NCBI RefSeq assembly: GCF_001440395.1
Contig: NZ_LLXZ01000022.1
Coordinates: 44,266 to 108,265, forward strand
Direction of reading: 5' to 3'
Length of the DNA: 64,000 nt
DNA from: Bradyrhizobium jicamae
GTDB lineage: Bacteria; Pseudomonadota; Alphaproteobacteria; Rhizobiales; Xanthobacteraceae
The notes below the pieces were generated by a model. It did no database searches, was not told where the DNA came from, and was given only the letters and a program-made list of their open reading frames with translations. This document shows, piece by piece, positions 1-8,058 of this stretch (the stretch's first letter is position 1; every line of letters begins with the position of its first letter). A program made the translations under genes and the position numbers.

Positions 1-1046
1 TGGTCGGAACTTCGGCGTATTTCTACGCGCAGCACCGCTTGCTGATCGATTTCACCTATCCCCTGATGTCGACTACCGCGATCTATCTTACGCTGATCTT
101 TTCCAGCTTCGTGCGCGAGCAGCAACAGCGTAAGCAGATCCGTGGCGCCTTCGCGCAATACATGTCGCCCGTGCTGGTCGAACAGCTCGCGCAGTCGCCG
201 GAAAAGCTCGTGCTCGGCGGCGAGGAGCGTGAGTTGACCATCATGTTCTCCGACATGCGCGGCTTCACCTCGATCTCGGAGACCTACAAAAACGATCCGC
301 AGGGCCTCACCGCGCTGATGAACCGTTTCCTGACGCCGCTGACCAACGCGATCCTCGCGCGCAAGGGCTACATCGACAAATATATGGGCGACGCCATCAT
401 GGCGTTCTGGAACGCGCCGCTTGACGACAAGAACCATGAGCTCAATGCCTGCGAGGCGGCGGTCGACATGCTGGAGCGCGTCGATGAGCTCAACGAGGCG
501 CGCGAGCAAGAGGCGAAGGAAGAGGGGCGTCCGTTCATTCCGCTCAATGCCGGCATCGGGCTCAATACCGGCATTTGCGTGGTCGGAAACATGGGCTCCG
601 ACCTCAAGTTCAATTATTCGGTGTTCGGCGACAGTGTCAATCTGGCCTCGCGCCTCGAAGGGCAATCCAAGGAATACGGCTTCCCGATCATCGTCGGCTC
701 CAGGACCGCGCTGGCGGTCAAGGACAAGTTCGCCATCCTCGAGCTCGACTTCATCATGGTGAAGGGCAAGAAGGAGCCGGAGGTGATCTACGCCATCGCC
801 GGCCGCGCGGACACCGCGCAGTCCGGCCGCTTCCAGCGCCTGCGCAACCTGACCATCGAGATGCTCTCCTGCTATCGCAACCGCGACTGGAACGGCACGC
901 TGGCCGCGATCGAACGCGGCCGCAAGACCGACGAGGCGCGTTCTCTGGAGCTGCTCTACAATTTGTACGAAGCCCGGATTCGCAACTATCTCGAAAACCC
1001 GCCGCCGGAAGACTGGAACGGCGCCTTCGCGCTGCTGACGAAGTGA
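1..1046 (+). CDS. Class III adenylate/guanylate cyclase, membrane-linked (5' end outside window)
   Basis: The reading frame is open from base 3, so the gene starts upstream and only its C-terminal part is here. A hydrophobic segment (about bases 40-115) is followed by a short linker and a complete class III nucleotide cyclase catalytic domain. The two metal-binding aspartates are visible in FSDMRGF and YMGDAIMAF, and the transition-state Asn/Arg pair in FGDSVNLASRLEG. A tail of about 90 residues follows the domain. The arrangement (membrane helix, then cyclase) fits CHASE2-cyclases, in which a periplasmic sensor controls synthesis of cAMP, but the sensor part cannot be seen. Cyclase identity is secure; ATP versus GTP preference is not. 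Confidence 0.9.
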   Translation, partial: VGTSAYFYAQHRLLIDFTYPLMSTTAIYLTLIFSSFVREQQQRKQIRGAFAQYMSPVLVEQLAQSPEKLVLGGEERELTIMFSDMRGFTSISETYKNDPQGLTALMNRFLTPLTNAILARKGYIDKYMGDAIMAFWNAPLDDKNHELNACEAAVDMLERVDELNEAREQEAKEEGRPFIPLNAGIGLNTGICVVGNMGSDLKFNYSVFGDSVNLASRLEGQSKEYGFPIIVGSRTALAVKDKFAILELDFIMVKGKKEPEVIYAIAGRADTAQSGRFQRLRNLTIEMLSCYRNRDWNGTLAAIERGRKTDEARSLELLYNLYEARIRNYLENPPPEDWNGAFALLTK

Positions 1047-1050
1047 GGGC

Positions 1051-1134
1051 CGTAGGATGGGTGGAGCGAAGCGATACCCATCAAATCCTTGCGCGGAAGC
1101 ATGATGGGTTTCGCTGCGCTCTACCCATCCTACG
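1051..1134. repeat. Nested palindromic repeat, 'GTAGGATGGGTGGAGCG' type
   Basis: The outer arms cgtaggatggg and cccatcctacg are inverse complements, and each carries an inner GC-rich palindrome (agcgaagcgatacccatc against gatgggtttcgctgcgct). It lies 4 bases after the cyclase stop codon. It is a variant of the GTAGGGTGGGCAAAG family found elsewhere in the window. Confidence 0.8.
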
Positions 1135-1156
1135 GGAGTCGCAAATCGCAGAATCA

Positions 1157-1242
1157 TAGGGTAGGCAAAGCGAAGCGTGCCCACATCACGAGCGCGGTAT
1201 GGAATGGTGGGCACGGCGCTATGCGCCTTTGCCCACCCTACG
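1157..1242. repeat. Nested palindromic repeat, GTAGGGTGGGC family
   Basis: The arms begin tagggtaggcaaagcgaagcg and end gcctttgcccaccctacg, folding back on one another with a short internal hairpin. It sits directly against the 3' end of the minus-strand binding-protein gene, between two convergent transcripts, where it could act as a bidirectional 3'-end hairpin. Confidence 0.8.
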
Positions 1243-1246
1243 ATTC

Positions 1247-2860
1247 CTACTCCAGCCCAATCTGCGTCAGATCCTGAAACCAGTGCTGGGCCTGCACGAA
1301 CTTCTTCACCTTTGGCGACAGCGCGTGCGGGTTGGTGTCGTGCACCACCCATACGAGCGTGGCGTCATCGACGATCAGCGCATGCGCTTGTGCCAGGAGT
1401 TCGTCCTGCTTGGCGACATCGAAGGTCTGCTTCGCCTCATCGATCAGCGCATCGACCTTCGGGTTCTTGTAGCCGCCCCAGTTGACGCCGACAGGCGCGA
1501 TCTGGCCGGAGTGGAAGAAACGCACGATGGCGTAGAGCGGGTCTGACGTCACATAAGCGATGTTGTTGGAGGTGATGCCTGCGTTCATCTCGTCAGCCGC
1601 GCCCTTGCGCCACGCCGTATATAACGTCTCGAGTTCCACCACCTTGAAGTCGATGTCGATGCCGATTTCCTTGAAACTCTGTTGCAGGAATTCGTTCATC
1701 GGCAGCGACAGCATCTGCCCGGTGCCGCCCTGCGCGATGACGAAGGTCGTCTTCAGCGGCTTTTCCTTCGAATAGCCTGCCTCCTGCACCAGCTTCTTCG
1801 CCGCCGCGACATCGTATTTGAGCTCGAACGACGGCTTGCCAAACCACGGGCTCGACGGGTCGACCTGGCCCTTGGCGGGCTTTGCCAATCCGTTCATCAG
1901 GCCGACCACCGCATCGCGGTCGATCGCGAGATTGAGCGCCTTGCGCAGGCGAATGTCGGTCCAGGGTGATCCCGGCAGCACGCTCAAATGATAATTCCAG
2001 ACATGCGGGGTGACGTTGTCGACGATCTTCATGCCGGCGGATTTGAGCTGCGGCACCGCATCCGGCGCCGGCGTTTCGATCAGGTCGACCTGGCCGGCCA
2101 ACAACGCATTGGTGCGCGTCAGAGCTTCCGGCATCGGGATCAGCACGATCTTGTCGGCCTTCGGAAGCCGCTTCTTGTCCCAATAGTCGGCATTCTTCGT
2201 CAGCTCCGCGAGTTCGCGCGGGACGAGCTTTGTCAGCTTGAACGGCCCGGTGCCGGAGGGCTGGCTGGCGAACTTGTCCCAGTCCTTGCCGAGCTTTTCA
2301 TATTGCGCGGGGCTGGAGACCAGAAACCAGAGCATCTGATACGGGAAGAACGAATCCACCGTCTTGGTCGTGATCTCGATCGTGCCGTCGTCGACCTTGG
2401 CATAGCTGGCGACCGAGGGCAGGCGGGTCCTTACCTGTGCGCTCTGCCGCTTGTCGAACTGCGGTGCCTTGTCGTTGAGCACCTTGTCCAGATTCCAGAT
2501 CACTGCATCGGCATTGAATTCGCTGCCGTCATGAAATTTGACGCCCTTGCGCAAGGTGAAGCGCCACTTCTTCTTGTCCGCCTCGTCGACCTTCCATTCG
2601 GTCGCCAGCCCCGGCACCAGCTTGCCCGGCCGGTCGGATACGTCCATCTCCCAGGCCACCAGCGGGTCATAGATCGTATAGGCCGAAAACTGGTAGGCGC
2701 CGGCGCCGCGGTCGGGCTGGCCGGTGGTCAGCGGAATGTCCGCCATCGATATGCCGTAGCGCACAACGGTTTCCGCCTGCGCCGAAATCGTGGGCAAGCC
2801 AAGAGGGAATCCGAGGGCTATTGCCGCGGCAGCAAGAAGCATCGAATATCGGGTGCGCAT
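1247..2860 (-). CDS. ABC transporter substrate-binding protein, peptide/nickel (SBP_bac_5) family
   Basis: This is a 537-residue periplasmic solute-binding protein for a peptide- or opine-type ABC importer. A signal peptide (about residues 1-29, ending ISAQA) precedes the mature start ETVVRYG. The body has the family hallmark regions, including FTLRKGVKFHDGSEFNADAV and DIRLRKALNLAIDRDAV. The ATG is preceded by GGAGC at 7-base spacing. It is transcribed divergently from a second binding protein (3060-4718) that shares the mature N-terminal pattern ET-V-R-G followed by ADIP, so the two are paralogues that probably feed the same permease. Confidence 0.92.
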   Translation of the reverse strand: MRTRYSMLLAAAAIALGFPLGLPTISAQAETVVRYGISMADIPLTTGQPDRGAGAYQFSAYTIYDPLVAWEMDVSDRPGKLVPGLATEWKVDEADKKKWRFTLRKGVKFHDGSEFNADAVIWNLDKVLNDKAPQFDKRQSAQVRTRLPSVASYAKVDDGTIEITTKTVDSFFPYQMLWFLVSSPAQYEKLGKDWDKFASQPSGTGPFKLTKLVPRELAELTKNADYWDKKRLPKADKIVLIPMPEALTRTNALLAGQVDLIETPAPDAVPQLKSAGMKIVDNVTPHVWNYHLSVLPGSPWTDIRLRKALNLAIDRDAVVGLMNGLAKPAKGQVDPSSPWFGKPSFELKYDVAAAKKLVQEAGYSKEKPLKTTFVIAQGGTGQMLSLPMNEFLQQSFKEIGIDIDFKVVELETLYTAWRKGAADEMNAGITSNNIAYVTSDPLYAIVRFFHSGQIAPVGVNWGGYKNPKVDALIDEAKQTFDVAKQDELLAQAHALIVDDATLVWVVHDTNPHALSPKVKKFVQAQHWFQDLTQIGLE

Positions 2861-3059
2861 GATTTAAGCTCCATCGGGCAGGGGTTGGAGCTAAAAAATG
2901 CAAACTTGGTGCCAAATGGAGCATGGAAGGCGCACTTGCATGCGCGCACTCACGGGAGTTGTGCGGCTAATGGCCTCCCGCAAGGCGCCGTCTTTGGCAC
3001 AGGCGTTGCATACCTTTGCATAAGAATTAGTCACCCAAGTCGAGAAGGAATTGCTGCAT
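2861..3059. promoter_or_regulatory. Divergent promoter region between two binding-protein genes
   Basis: This 199-base gap separates the start codons of two divergent binding-protein genes and must hold both promoters. It contains a 7-bp inverted repeat, agctcca at 2867-2873 and tggagct at 2886-2892. It also has TTTGGCAC-type elements in opposite orientation near 2906-2915 and 2993-3000. Either could be an operator, but no regulator gene lies beside it, so the function is inferred. Confidence 0.4.
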
Positions 3060-4718
3060 ATGCGTAACGAGACATCAAAGAAGACGGCCACCGCGTGGCT
3101 GCTGGCGACCGCCCTGGTGGTGGGTCTGCCGCAGCTCGCAAGCGCCGAGACCGTGCTGCGGATCGGCATGACGGCGGCCGATATTCCGCGCACGCTCGGC
3201 CAGCCCGATCAGGGGTTCGAGGGCAACCGCTTCACCGGCCTGACCATGTATGACGGTCTGACGATGTGGGACCTCTCCTCGGCGGACAAGGCGAGCGTGA
3301 TGATTCCCGGGCTCGCGACCGAGTGGAAGGTCGATGAGGCCGACAAGAAGAAATGGACCTTCAAGCTTCGTCCCGGCGTCAAATTCCACGATGGCAGCGA
3401 CTTCAATGCCGATGCCGTGGTCTGGAACGTCGAGAAGGTGCTGAAGCAGGATGCGCCGCATTTCGACGCGAGCCAGGTCGGCGTCACCGCCTCGCGCATG
3501 CCGACGCTCGCTTCCGCGCGCAAGATCGACGACCTGACGGTGGAATTGACCACCAAGGAGCCGGACAGTTTCCTGCCCATCAACCTGACCAACCTGTTCA
3601 TGGCGAGCCCCGCCAAGTGGCAGGCGTTCTATGACAAGGCTGAGGGCGCCGACGCCAAGGCCAAGTCGCAGGCCGCGTGGGCGGCCTTCGCCAGGGACGC
3701 GTCGGGCACCGGCCCATGGAAGATGTCGAAGTTCACGCCGCGCGAACGGCTCGAACTCGTCAAGAACGACGGCTATTGGGACAAGGCGCGCGTGCCCAAG
3801 GTCGACAAGATGGTGCTGCTGCCGATGCCGGAGGCCAATGCCCGCACCGCGGCGCTGCTGTCCGGCCAGGTCGACTGGGTCGAGGCGCCGGCGCCGGATG
3901 CCGTCAAGGAAATCAAGCAGCGCGGCTTCCAGCTCAAGGCCAATGAATCGCCGCACGTCTGGCCCTGGCAGTTCTCGCGCATCGAAGGTTCGCCCTGGAA
4001 CGACATCCGCGTCCGCAAGGCCGCCAATCTCTGCATCGACCGCGAAGGTCTCAAGGAGGGCCTGCTTGCCGGCCTGATGGTGCCGGCCACCGGCACCTTC
4101 GAGGCCGGCCATCCCTGGCGCGGCAAGCCGACCTTCGAGATCAAGTATGATCTGAAGGCCGCCCAGAAGCTGATGCAGGAAGCCGGCTACGGCCCGAGCA
4201 AGAAGCTGACGGTGAAGACGCAGACCTCGGCGTCGGGATCGGGCCAGATGCAGCCCTTGCCGATGAACGAATATCTGCAGCAGGCGCTGGCCGAGTGCTA
4301 CTTCGACGTCCAGCTCGACGTCATCGAGTGGAACACGCTGTTCACCAACTGGCGCCGTGGCGCCAAGGATCCGACCGCCAACGGCGCCAACGCCACCAAC
4401 GTCACCTATGCGGCGATGGACCCGTTCTTCGCGCTGGTGCGCTTCCTGCAGTCGTCGATGGCGCCACCGGTGTCGAACAATTGGGGTTTCATCAACAACC
4501 CCAAGTTCGACGAGCTGGTGACCAAGGCCCGCCAGACCTTCGATCCCGCGGCGCGTGACGCGGCGCTGGCCGAACTGCATGCGGCATCGGTCGATGATGC
4601 GGCGTTCCTCTATGTCGCCCACGACGTCTCGCCGCGCGCGATGAGCCAGAAGGTCAAGGGCTTCGTGCAGCCGAAGAGCTGGTTCGTCGACTTCTCGCCG
4701 GTAACGATGGCGCCGTAA
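3060..4718 (+). CDS. ABC transporter substrate-binding protein, peptide/nickel (SBP_bac_5) family
   Basis: This 552-residue periplasmic binding protein is the first gene of the importer operon. The signal peptide ends PQLASA and the mature protein begins ETVLRIG. The family region FKLRPGVKFHDGSDFNADAV is present, as is the later DIRVRKAANLCIDREGL. The ATG at 3060 is chosen over the in-frame TTG at 3051 because GAAGGA lies 10 bases before it. It is a paralogue of the divergent 1247-2860 protein. A 176-base palindromic repeat separates it from the permease genes, which may allow higher expression of the binding protein than of the membrane subunits. The ligand is unknown. Confidence 0.93.
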   Translation: MRNETSKKTATAWLLATALVVGLPQLASAETVLRIGMTAADIPRTLGQPDQGFEGNRFTGLTMYDGLTMWDLSSADKASVMIPGLATEWKVDEADKKKWTFKLRPGVKFHDGSDFNADAVVWNVEKVLKQDAPHFDASQVGVTASRMPTLASARKIDDLTVELTTKEPDSFLPINLTNLFMASPAKWQAFYDKAEGADAKAKSQAAWAAFARDASGTGPWKMSKFTPRERLELVKNDGYWDKARVPKVDKMVLLPMPEANARTAALLSGQVDWVEAPAPDAVKEIKQRGFQLKANESPHVWPWQFSRIEGSPWNDIRVRKAANLCIDREGLKEGLLAGLMVPATGTFEAGHPWRGKPTFEIKYDLKAAQKLMQEAGYGPSKKLTVKTQTSASGSGQMQPLPMNEYLQQALAECYFDVQLDVIEWNTLFTNWRRGAKDPTANGANATNVTYAAMDPFFALVRFLQSSMAPPVSNNWGFINNPKFDELVTKARQTFDPAARDAALAELHAASVDDAAFLYVAHDVSPRAMSQKVKGFVQPKSWFVDFSPVTMAP

Positions 4719-4744
4719 GGAAGGGACGCTTCCGCTCGCTCGTT

Positions 4745-4920
4745 TCCCCTCTCCCCTTGTGGGAGAGGGTGGATCGAATGAGCGAAGCTCATTCAAGACG
4801 GGTGAGGGGTTCTCTCCGCGGACATCCCTCTCTCGTCTGCAATGTCTGCATCCGCGGATAGAACCCCTCATCCGGCGCGGACGTTGTCCGCGCCACCTTC
4901 TCCCACAAGGGGAGAAGGGA
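4745..4920. repeat. Nested palindromic repeat, CTCCCCTTGTGGGAGA family, inside the ABC operon
   Basis: The element opens with cctctccccttgtgggagag and closes with cttctcccacaaggggagaag. Several inner inverted repeats (gggtgaggggttctctccgcg against cggatagaacccctcatcc) lie between. It fills the gap between the binding-protein stop and the first permease start, so any transcript of the operon carries a large folded structure here. Confidence 0.85.
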
Positions 4921-4936
4921 AGATAAAGAGTCGCTC

Positions 4937-5890
4937 GTGTTTGCTTATATCGCCCGACGTATCGTCTACGTCATCCCGATCGTGCTCAGCGTCGCGCTGG
5001 TGTGTTTTCTGCTCGTGCATATCACGCCCGGCGATCCGCTGGTGGCGGTGCTGCCGGCGGATGCGTCGCAGGAACTCGCCGCACAGATGCGCACCGCGTA
5101 CGGCTTCGACCGGCCACTGCCGGTGCAGTTCGGGCTGTGGATCTGGCGCGCGCTCCACGGCGATCTCGGCGCCTCGATCGCCACCGGCCGCCCGGTGCTG
5201 TCGGAAGTGTTGCGCGCTGTCGGCAACACCGTGACGCTTGCGATTGCCGCGGCGCTGATCGGCTTCACGCTCGGGCTGTTGTTCGGCCTGATCGCCGGCT
5301 ATTTCCGCGACACCTGGGTCGACAAGGTCGCGACCTCCGTCGCCATCGCCGGCGTGTCGGTGCCGCATTACTGGCTCGGCATGGTGATGGTCATCATCTT
5401 CTCGGTGCAGCTCAACTGGCTCCCCGCGGTCGGCGCCGGTCCCGGCGGCTCCGGTTCGTGGGGCTGGGATTGGGAGCACATGAAATATCTGATCCTGCCG
5501 GCGATCACGACCTCGGTCATCCCGATGGGTATCGTCACCCGCACGGTGCGCGCGCTCACCGGCGACATCCTCTCGCAGGATTTCGTCGAGGCATTGCGCG
5601 CCAAAGGCCTGCGCGAATGGGATGTGTTCAAGCACGTCATCAAAAACGCCGCGCCGACTGCGCTGGCGGTGATGGGCCTGCAGCTCGGCTACATGCTCGG
5701 CGGCTCGATCCTGATCGAGACCGTGTTCTCCTGGCCTGGTTCGGGCCTGCTGCTCAATTCGGCGATCTTCCAGCGCGATCTGCCGCTGTTGCAGGGCACC
5801 ATCCTGGTGCTGGCGCTGTTCTTCGTCACCCTCAATCTCCTGGTCGATATCGCGCAGGCCGCGATCGATCCGCGCATCAAGCGGGGCTGA
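4937..5890 (+). CDS. ABC transporter permease, DppB/OppB type
   Basis: This 317-residue inner-membrane subunit of the peptide-type importer starts at GTG with the typical N-terminal pattern FAYIARRIVYVIPIVL. The TM1 region is followed by a periplasmic loop with PGDPLVAVLP and the expected six hydrophobic segments. The cytoplasmic EAA loop reads DFVEALRAKGLREWDVFKHV, which contacts the ATPases. The C-terminal region ends DIAQAAIDPRIKRG, usual for DppB. The next permease follows after 2 bases, indicating translational coupling. Confidence 0.95.
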   Translation: MFAYIARRIVYVIPIVLSVALVCFLLVHITPGDPLVAVLPADASQELAAQMRTAYGFDRPLPVQFGLWIWRALHGDLGASIATGRPVLSEVLRAVGNTVTLAIAAALIGFTLGLLFGLIAGYFRDTWVDKVATSVAIAGVSVPHYWLGMVMVIIFSVQLNWLPAVGAGPGGSGSWGWDWEHMKYLILPAITTSVIPMGIVTRTVRALTGDILSQDFVEALRAKGLREWDVFKHVIKNAAPTALAVMGLQLGYMLGGSILIETVFSWPGSGLLLNSAIFQRDLPLLQGTILVLALFFVTLNLLVDIAQAAIDPRIKRG

Positions 5891-5892
5891 TC

Positions 5893-6780
5893 ATGAGCGT
5901 GATGTCGGATACCGCACTACAGGCCGCACCCATCACCAAGGCGCGCGGCTATTGGGCGACCGTCGGCCGCCGTATCGTGCGCGACAAGGTCAGCATGGTC
6001 TGCGCATTTGTGCTGGTGCTGATCTTTGCTTCTGCGCTGCTGGCGCCATGGCTCGGTCTCGCCGATCCCTACCAGGGCTCGATGATCCGAAGGCTTCGCC
6101 ACATCGGCACGCCGAACTATCCGCTCGGCACCGACGAGCTCGGCCGCGACATGCTGGCCCGGCTGATTTACGGCGGGCGGCTGTCGCTGATCATCGGCAT
6201 TCTTCCGGTGATCTTCGCCTTCGTGATCGGCACCTCGCTCGGCCTTGTCGCCGGCTATGTCGGCGGCCGGCTCAACACCGCGATCATGCGCACGATCGAC
6301 GTGTTCTACGCCTTCCCCTCGGTGCTGCTGGCAATCGCGATCTCGGGCGCGCTCGGCGCGGGCATCGTCAACTCGATCGTGTCGCTGACCATCGTGTTCG
6401 TGCCGCAGATCACCCGCGTCGCCGAAAGCGTCACCACCGGCGTGCGCAACATGGATTTCGTCGAGGCCGCACGTGCCTCCGGTGCCGGTCCCTTCACGAT
6501 CATGCGCGTGCACATGCTCGGCAACGTTCTGGGGCCGATCTTCGTCTACGCGACGGGATTGATCTCGGTGTCGATGATCCTCGCCGCCGGCCTCTCGTTC
6601 CTCGGCCTCGGCACCAAGCCGCCGGAGCCGGAATGGGGTCTCATGCTCAACACGCTGCGCACGGCGATCTATGTCAACCCATGGGTGGCGGCGCTGCCGG
6701 GCGTGATGATCTTTGCGGTGTCGATCTGTTTCAATCTGCTCAGCGACGGCATGCGCAGCGCCATGGATATCAGGAACTGA
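5893..6780 (+). CDS. ABC transporter permease, DppC/OppC type
   Basis: This 295-residue second permease of the importer has its start ATG 2 bases after the dppB-like stop. The protein shows the DppC pattern: a cytoplasmic N-terminus, first TM at about residues 35-55, and the motif YPLGTDELGRDMLARLIYGG, found in nearly all DppC proteins. The EAA loop is MDFVEAARASGAGPFTIM. The end is FNLLSDGMRSAMDIRN. The frame is open far upstream of this ATG, but that extension overlaps the dppB-like gene and is not coding. Confidence 0.95.
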   Translation: MSVMSDTALQAAPITKARGYWATVGRRIVRDKVSMVCAFVLVLIFASALLAPWLGLADPYQGSMIRRLRHIGTPNYPLGTDELGRDMLARLIYGGRLSLIIGILPVIFAFVIGTSLGLVAGYVGGRLNTAIMRTIDVFYAFPSVLLAIAISGALGAGIVNSIVSLTIVFVPQITRVAESVTTGVRNMDFVEAARASGAGPFTIMRVHMLGNVLGPIFVYATGLISVSMILAAGLSFLGLGTKPPEPEWGLMLNTLRTAIYVNPWVAALPGVMIFAVSICFNLLSDGMRSAMDIRN

Positions 6781-6784
6781 CGTG

Positions 6785-7864
6785 ATGAGTGAGACGTATC
6801 AGTCAGTCGATCATCTGGAGCAGGTCGAGGACGTCGGCGGCGCGGCGCAGCCGCTGCTGCAGGTCATGGGCCTCACCAAGCATTTCCCGGTGCGGGGCGA
6901 CCTGTTCAGCCCGCGCAAGACCGTGCGCGCGGTCGATAATGTCTCGTTCTCGATCGCCAAGGGCGAGACCGTGGGCATCGTCGGCGAGTCCGGCTGCGGC
7001 AAGTCGACCACCGCGCGGCTTCTGATGCACCTGATGAAACACGACGCCGGCGACATCGTCTATGACGGCATGAAAGTCGGCCGCGAGCTTTCCCTGCGCG
7101 AACTGCGCCGCGGCATGCAGATGGTGTTTCAGGACAGCTACGCCTCGCTGAATCCGCGCCTCACCATCGAGGAATCGATCGCGTTCGGCCCAAAGGTGCA
7201 CGGCATGGCCGATGCCGCCGCGCGCACGCTGGCGCGCGAACTGCTCGGCAAGGTGGGCCTGCGGCCGGAAACTTTCGCCAACCGCTACCCGCACGAGATT
7301 TCCGGCGGCCAGCGCCAGCGCGTCAACATCGCGCGTGCGCTGGCGCTGTCGCCGCGGCTGGTGATCCTGGATGAAGCGGTCTCGGCGCTGGACAAATCGG
7401 TCGAGGCGCAGGTGCTCAATCTGCTTGCCGATCTCAAGCGCGAATTCGGCCTGACCTATCTGTTCATCAGCCACGATCTCAACGTCGTGCGCTACATCTC
7501 GGACCGCGTGCTCGTGATGTATCTCGGCGAGGTGGTCGAACTCGGCCCGGTCGACAAGGTCTGGGACGCGCCGGCGCATCCCTATACGCGGGCGCTGCTC
7601 GCCGCCATGCCGTCGTCCGACCCTGACAATCGCACCAAGACGCCGCCGATTTCAGGCGATCCGCCCAACCCGATCGACCCGCCATCCGGCTGCCGGTTTC
7701 ACACCCGCTGTCCGTTTGCGGAGCCGCTCTGCGCAAATGCGACACCAGACCTCAGCGATGTCGATACAATGGGCCATCAGGCGGCGTGCTACATGGCCAT
7801 CCCGGGCTCCGGGCACAGCCGCGCATCGGCCAACAAGAACAACATGGGAGCAAGCGCCGCATGA
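6785..7864 (+). CDS. ABC transporter ATP-binding protein, DppF/OppF type
   Basis: This 359-residue cytoplasmic ATPase of the importer has Walker [10 protein letters not shown], the signature [14 protein letters not shown] and Walker [13 protein letters not shown], followed by the H-loop ISHDLNVV. The C-terminal oligopeptide-transporter extension carries the cysteine pattern [15 protein letters not shown], thought to bind an iron-sulfur cluster in related proteins. The ATG lies 4 bases after the permease stop. Its stop overlaps the start of the AtzG-like gene (ATGA), so the amidase genes are part of this transcript. Confidence 0.94.
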   Translation: MSETYQSVDHLEQVEDVGGAAQPLLQVMGLTKHFPVRGDLFSPRKTVRAVDNVSFSIAKGETVGIVGESGCGKSTTARLLMHLMKHDAGDIVYDGMKVGRELSLRELRRGMQMVFQDSYASLNPRLTIEESIAFGPKVHGMADAAARTLARELLGKVGLRPETFANRYPHEISGGQRQRVNIARALALSPRLVILDEAVSALDKSVEAQVLNLLADLKREFGLTYLFISHDLNVVRYISDRVLVMYLGEVVELGPVDKVWDAPAHPYTRALLAAMPSSDPDNRTKTPPISGDPPNPIDPPSGCRFHTRCPFAEPLCANATPDLSDVDTMGHQAACYMAIPGSGHSRASANKNNMGASAA

Positions 7865-8058
7865 CAAGACCCGATCCCAAACAGGTCAAGGTAATGACTG
7901 AAATCGCCGGCGTGCCGCAGGATGCGGAAGTAGCCGCCCGCATCGCCAATTCCATCGGCCCGGCTTTTGACGGCTTTGCGCCGGTCGCCGGCACGCTGCC
8001 GATGGATCTCGAGCCCGCAAGCTTCCTGCTGGTGCAGAATGCGAAGGTGTCGACATGA
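7861..8058 (+). CDS. AtzG-like small subunit (DUF4089 family)
   Basis: This 65-residue protein overlaps its neighbours by ATGA at both ends (ATPase stop at 7864, amidase start at 8055). Length, position directly before an AtzE-type amidase and pattern (a helical N-terminal half, then GFAPVAGTLPMDLEPASF) match AtzG. AtzG is the GatC-like partner that forms a complex with AtzE amidohydrolase in cyanuric acid breakdown (family knowledge). It probably stabilises the amidase encoded next. It is easily missed in annotation because of its size. Confidence 0.8.
   Translation: MTRPDPKQVKVMTEIAGVPQDAEVAARIANSIGPAFDGFAPVAGTLPMDLEPASFLLVQNAKVST

Noticed and set aside
1051..1242. Two adjacent repeats as a possible CRISPR array
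   Set aside because: The units are single palindromes of 80-90 bases with no regular short repeats or spacers, and no cas genes are present.
3075..4871. A minus-strand open frame opposite the second binding protein
   Set aside because: It is the antisense shadow of a secure SBP_bac_5 gene and runs into the palindromic repeat.
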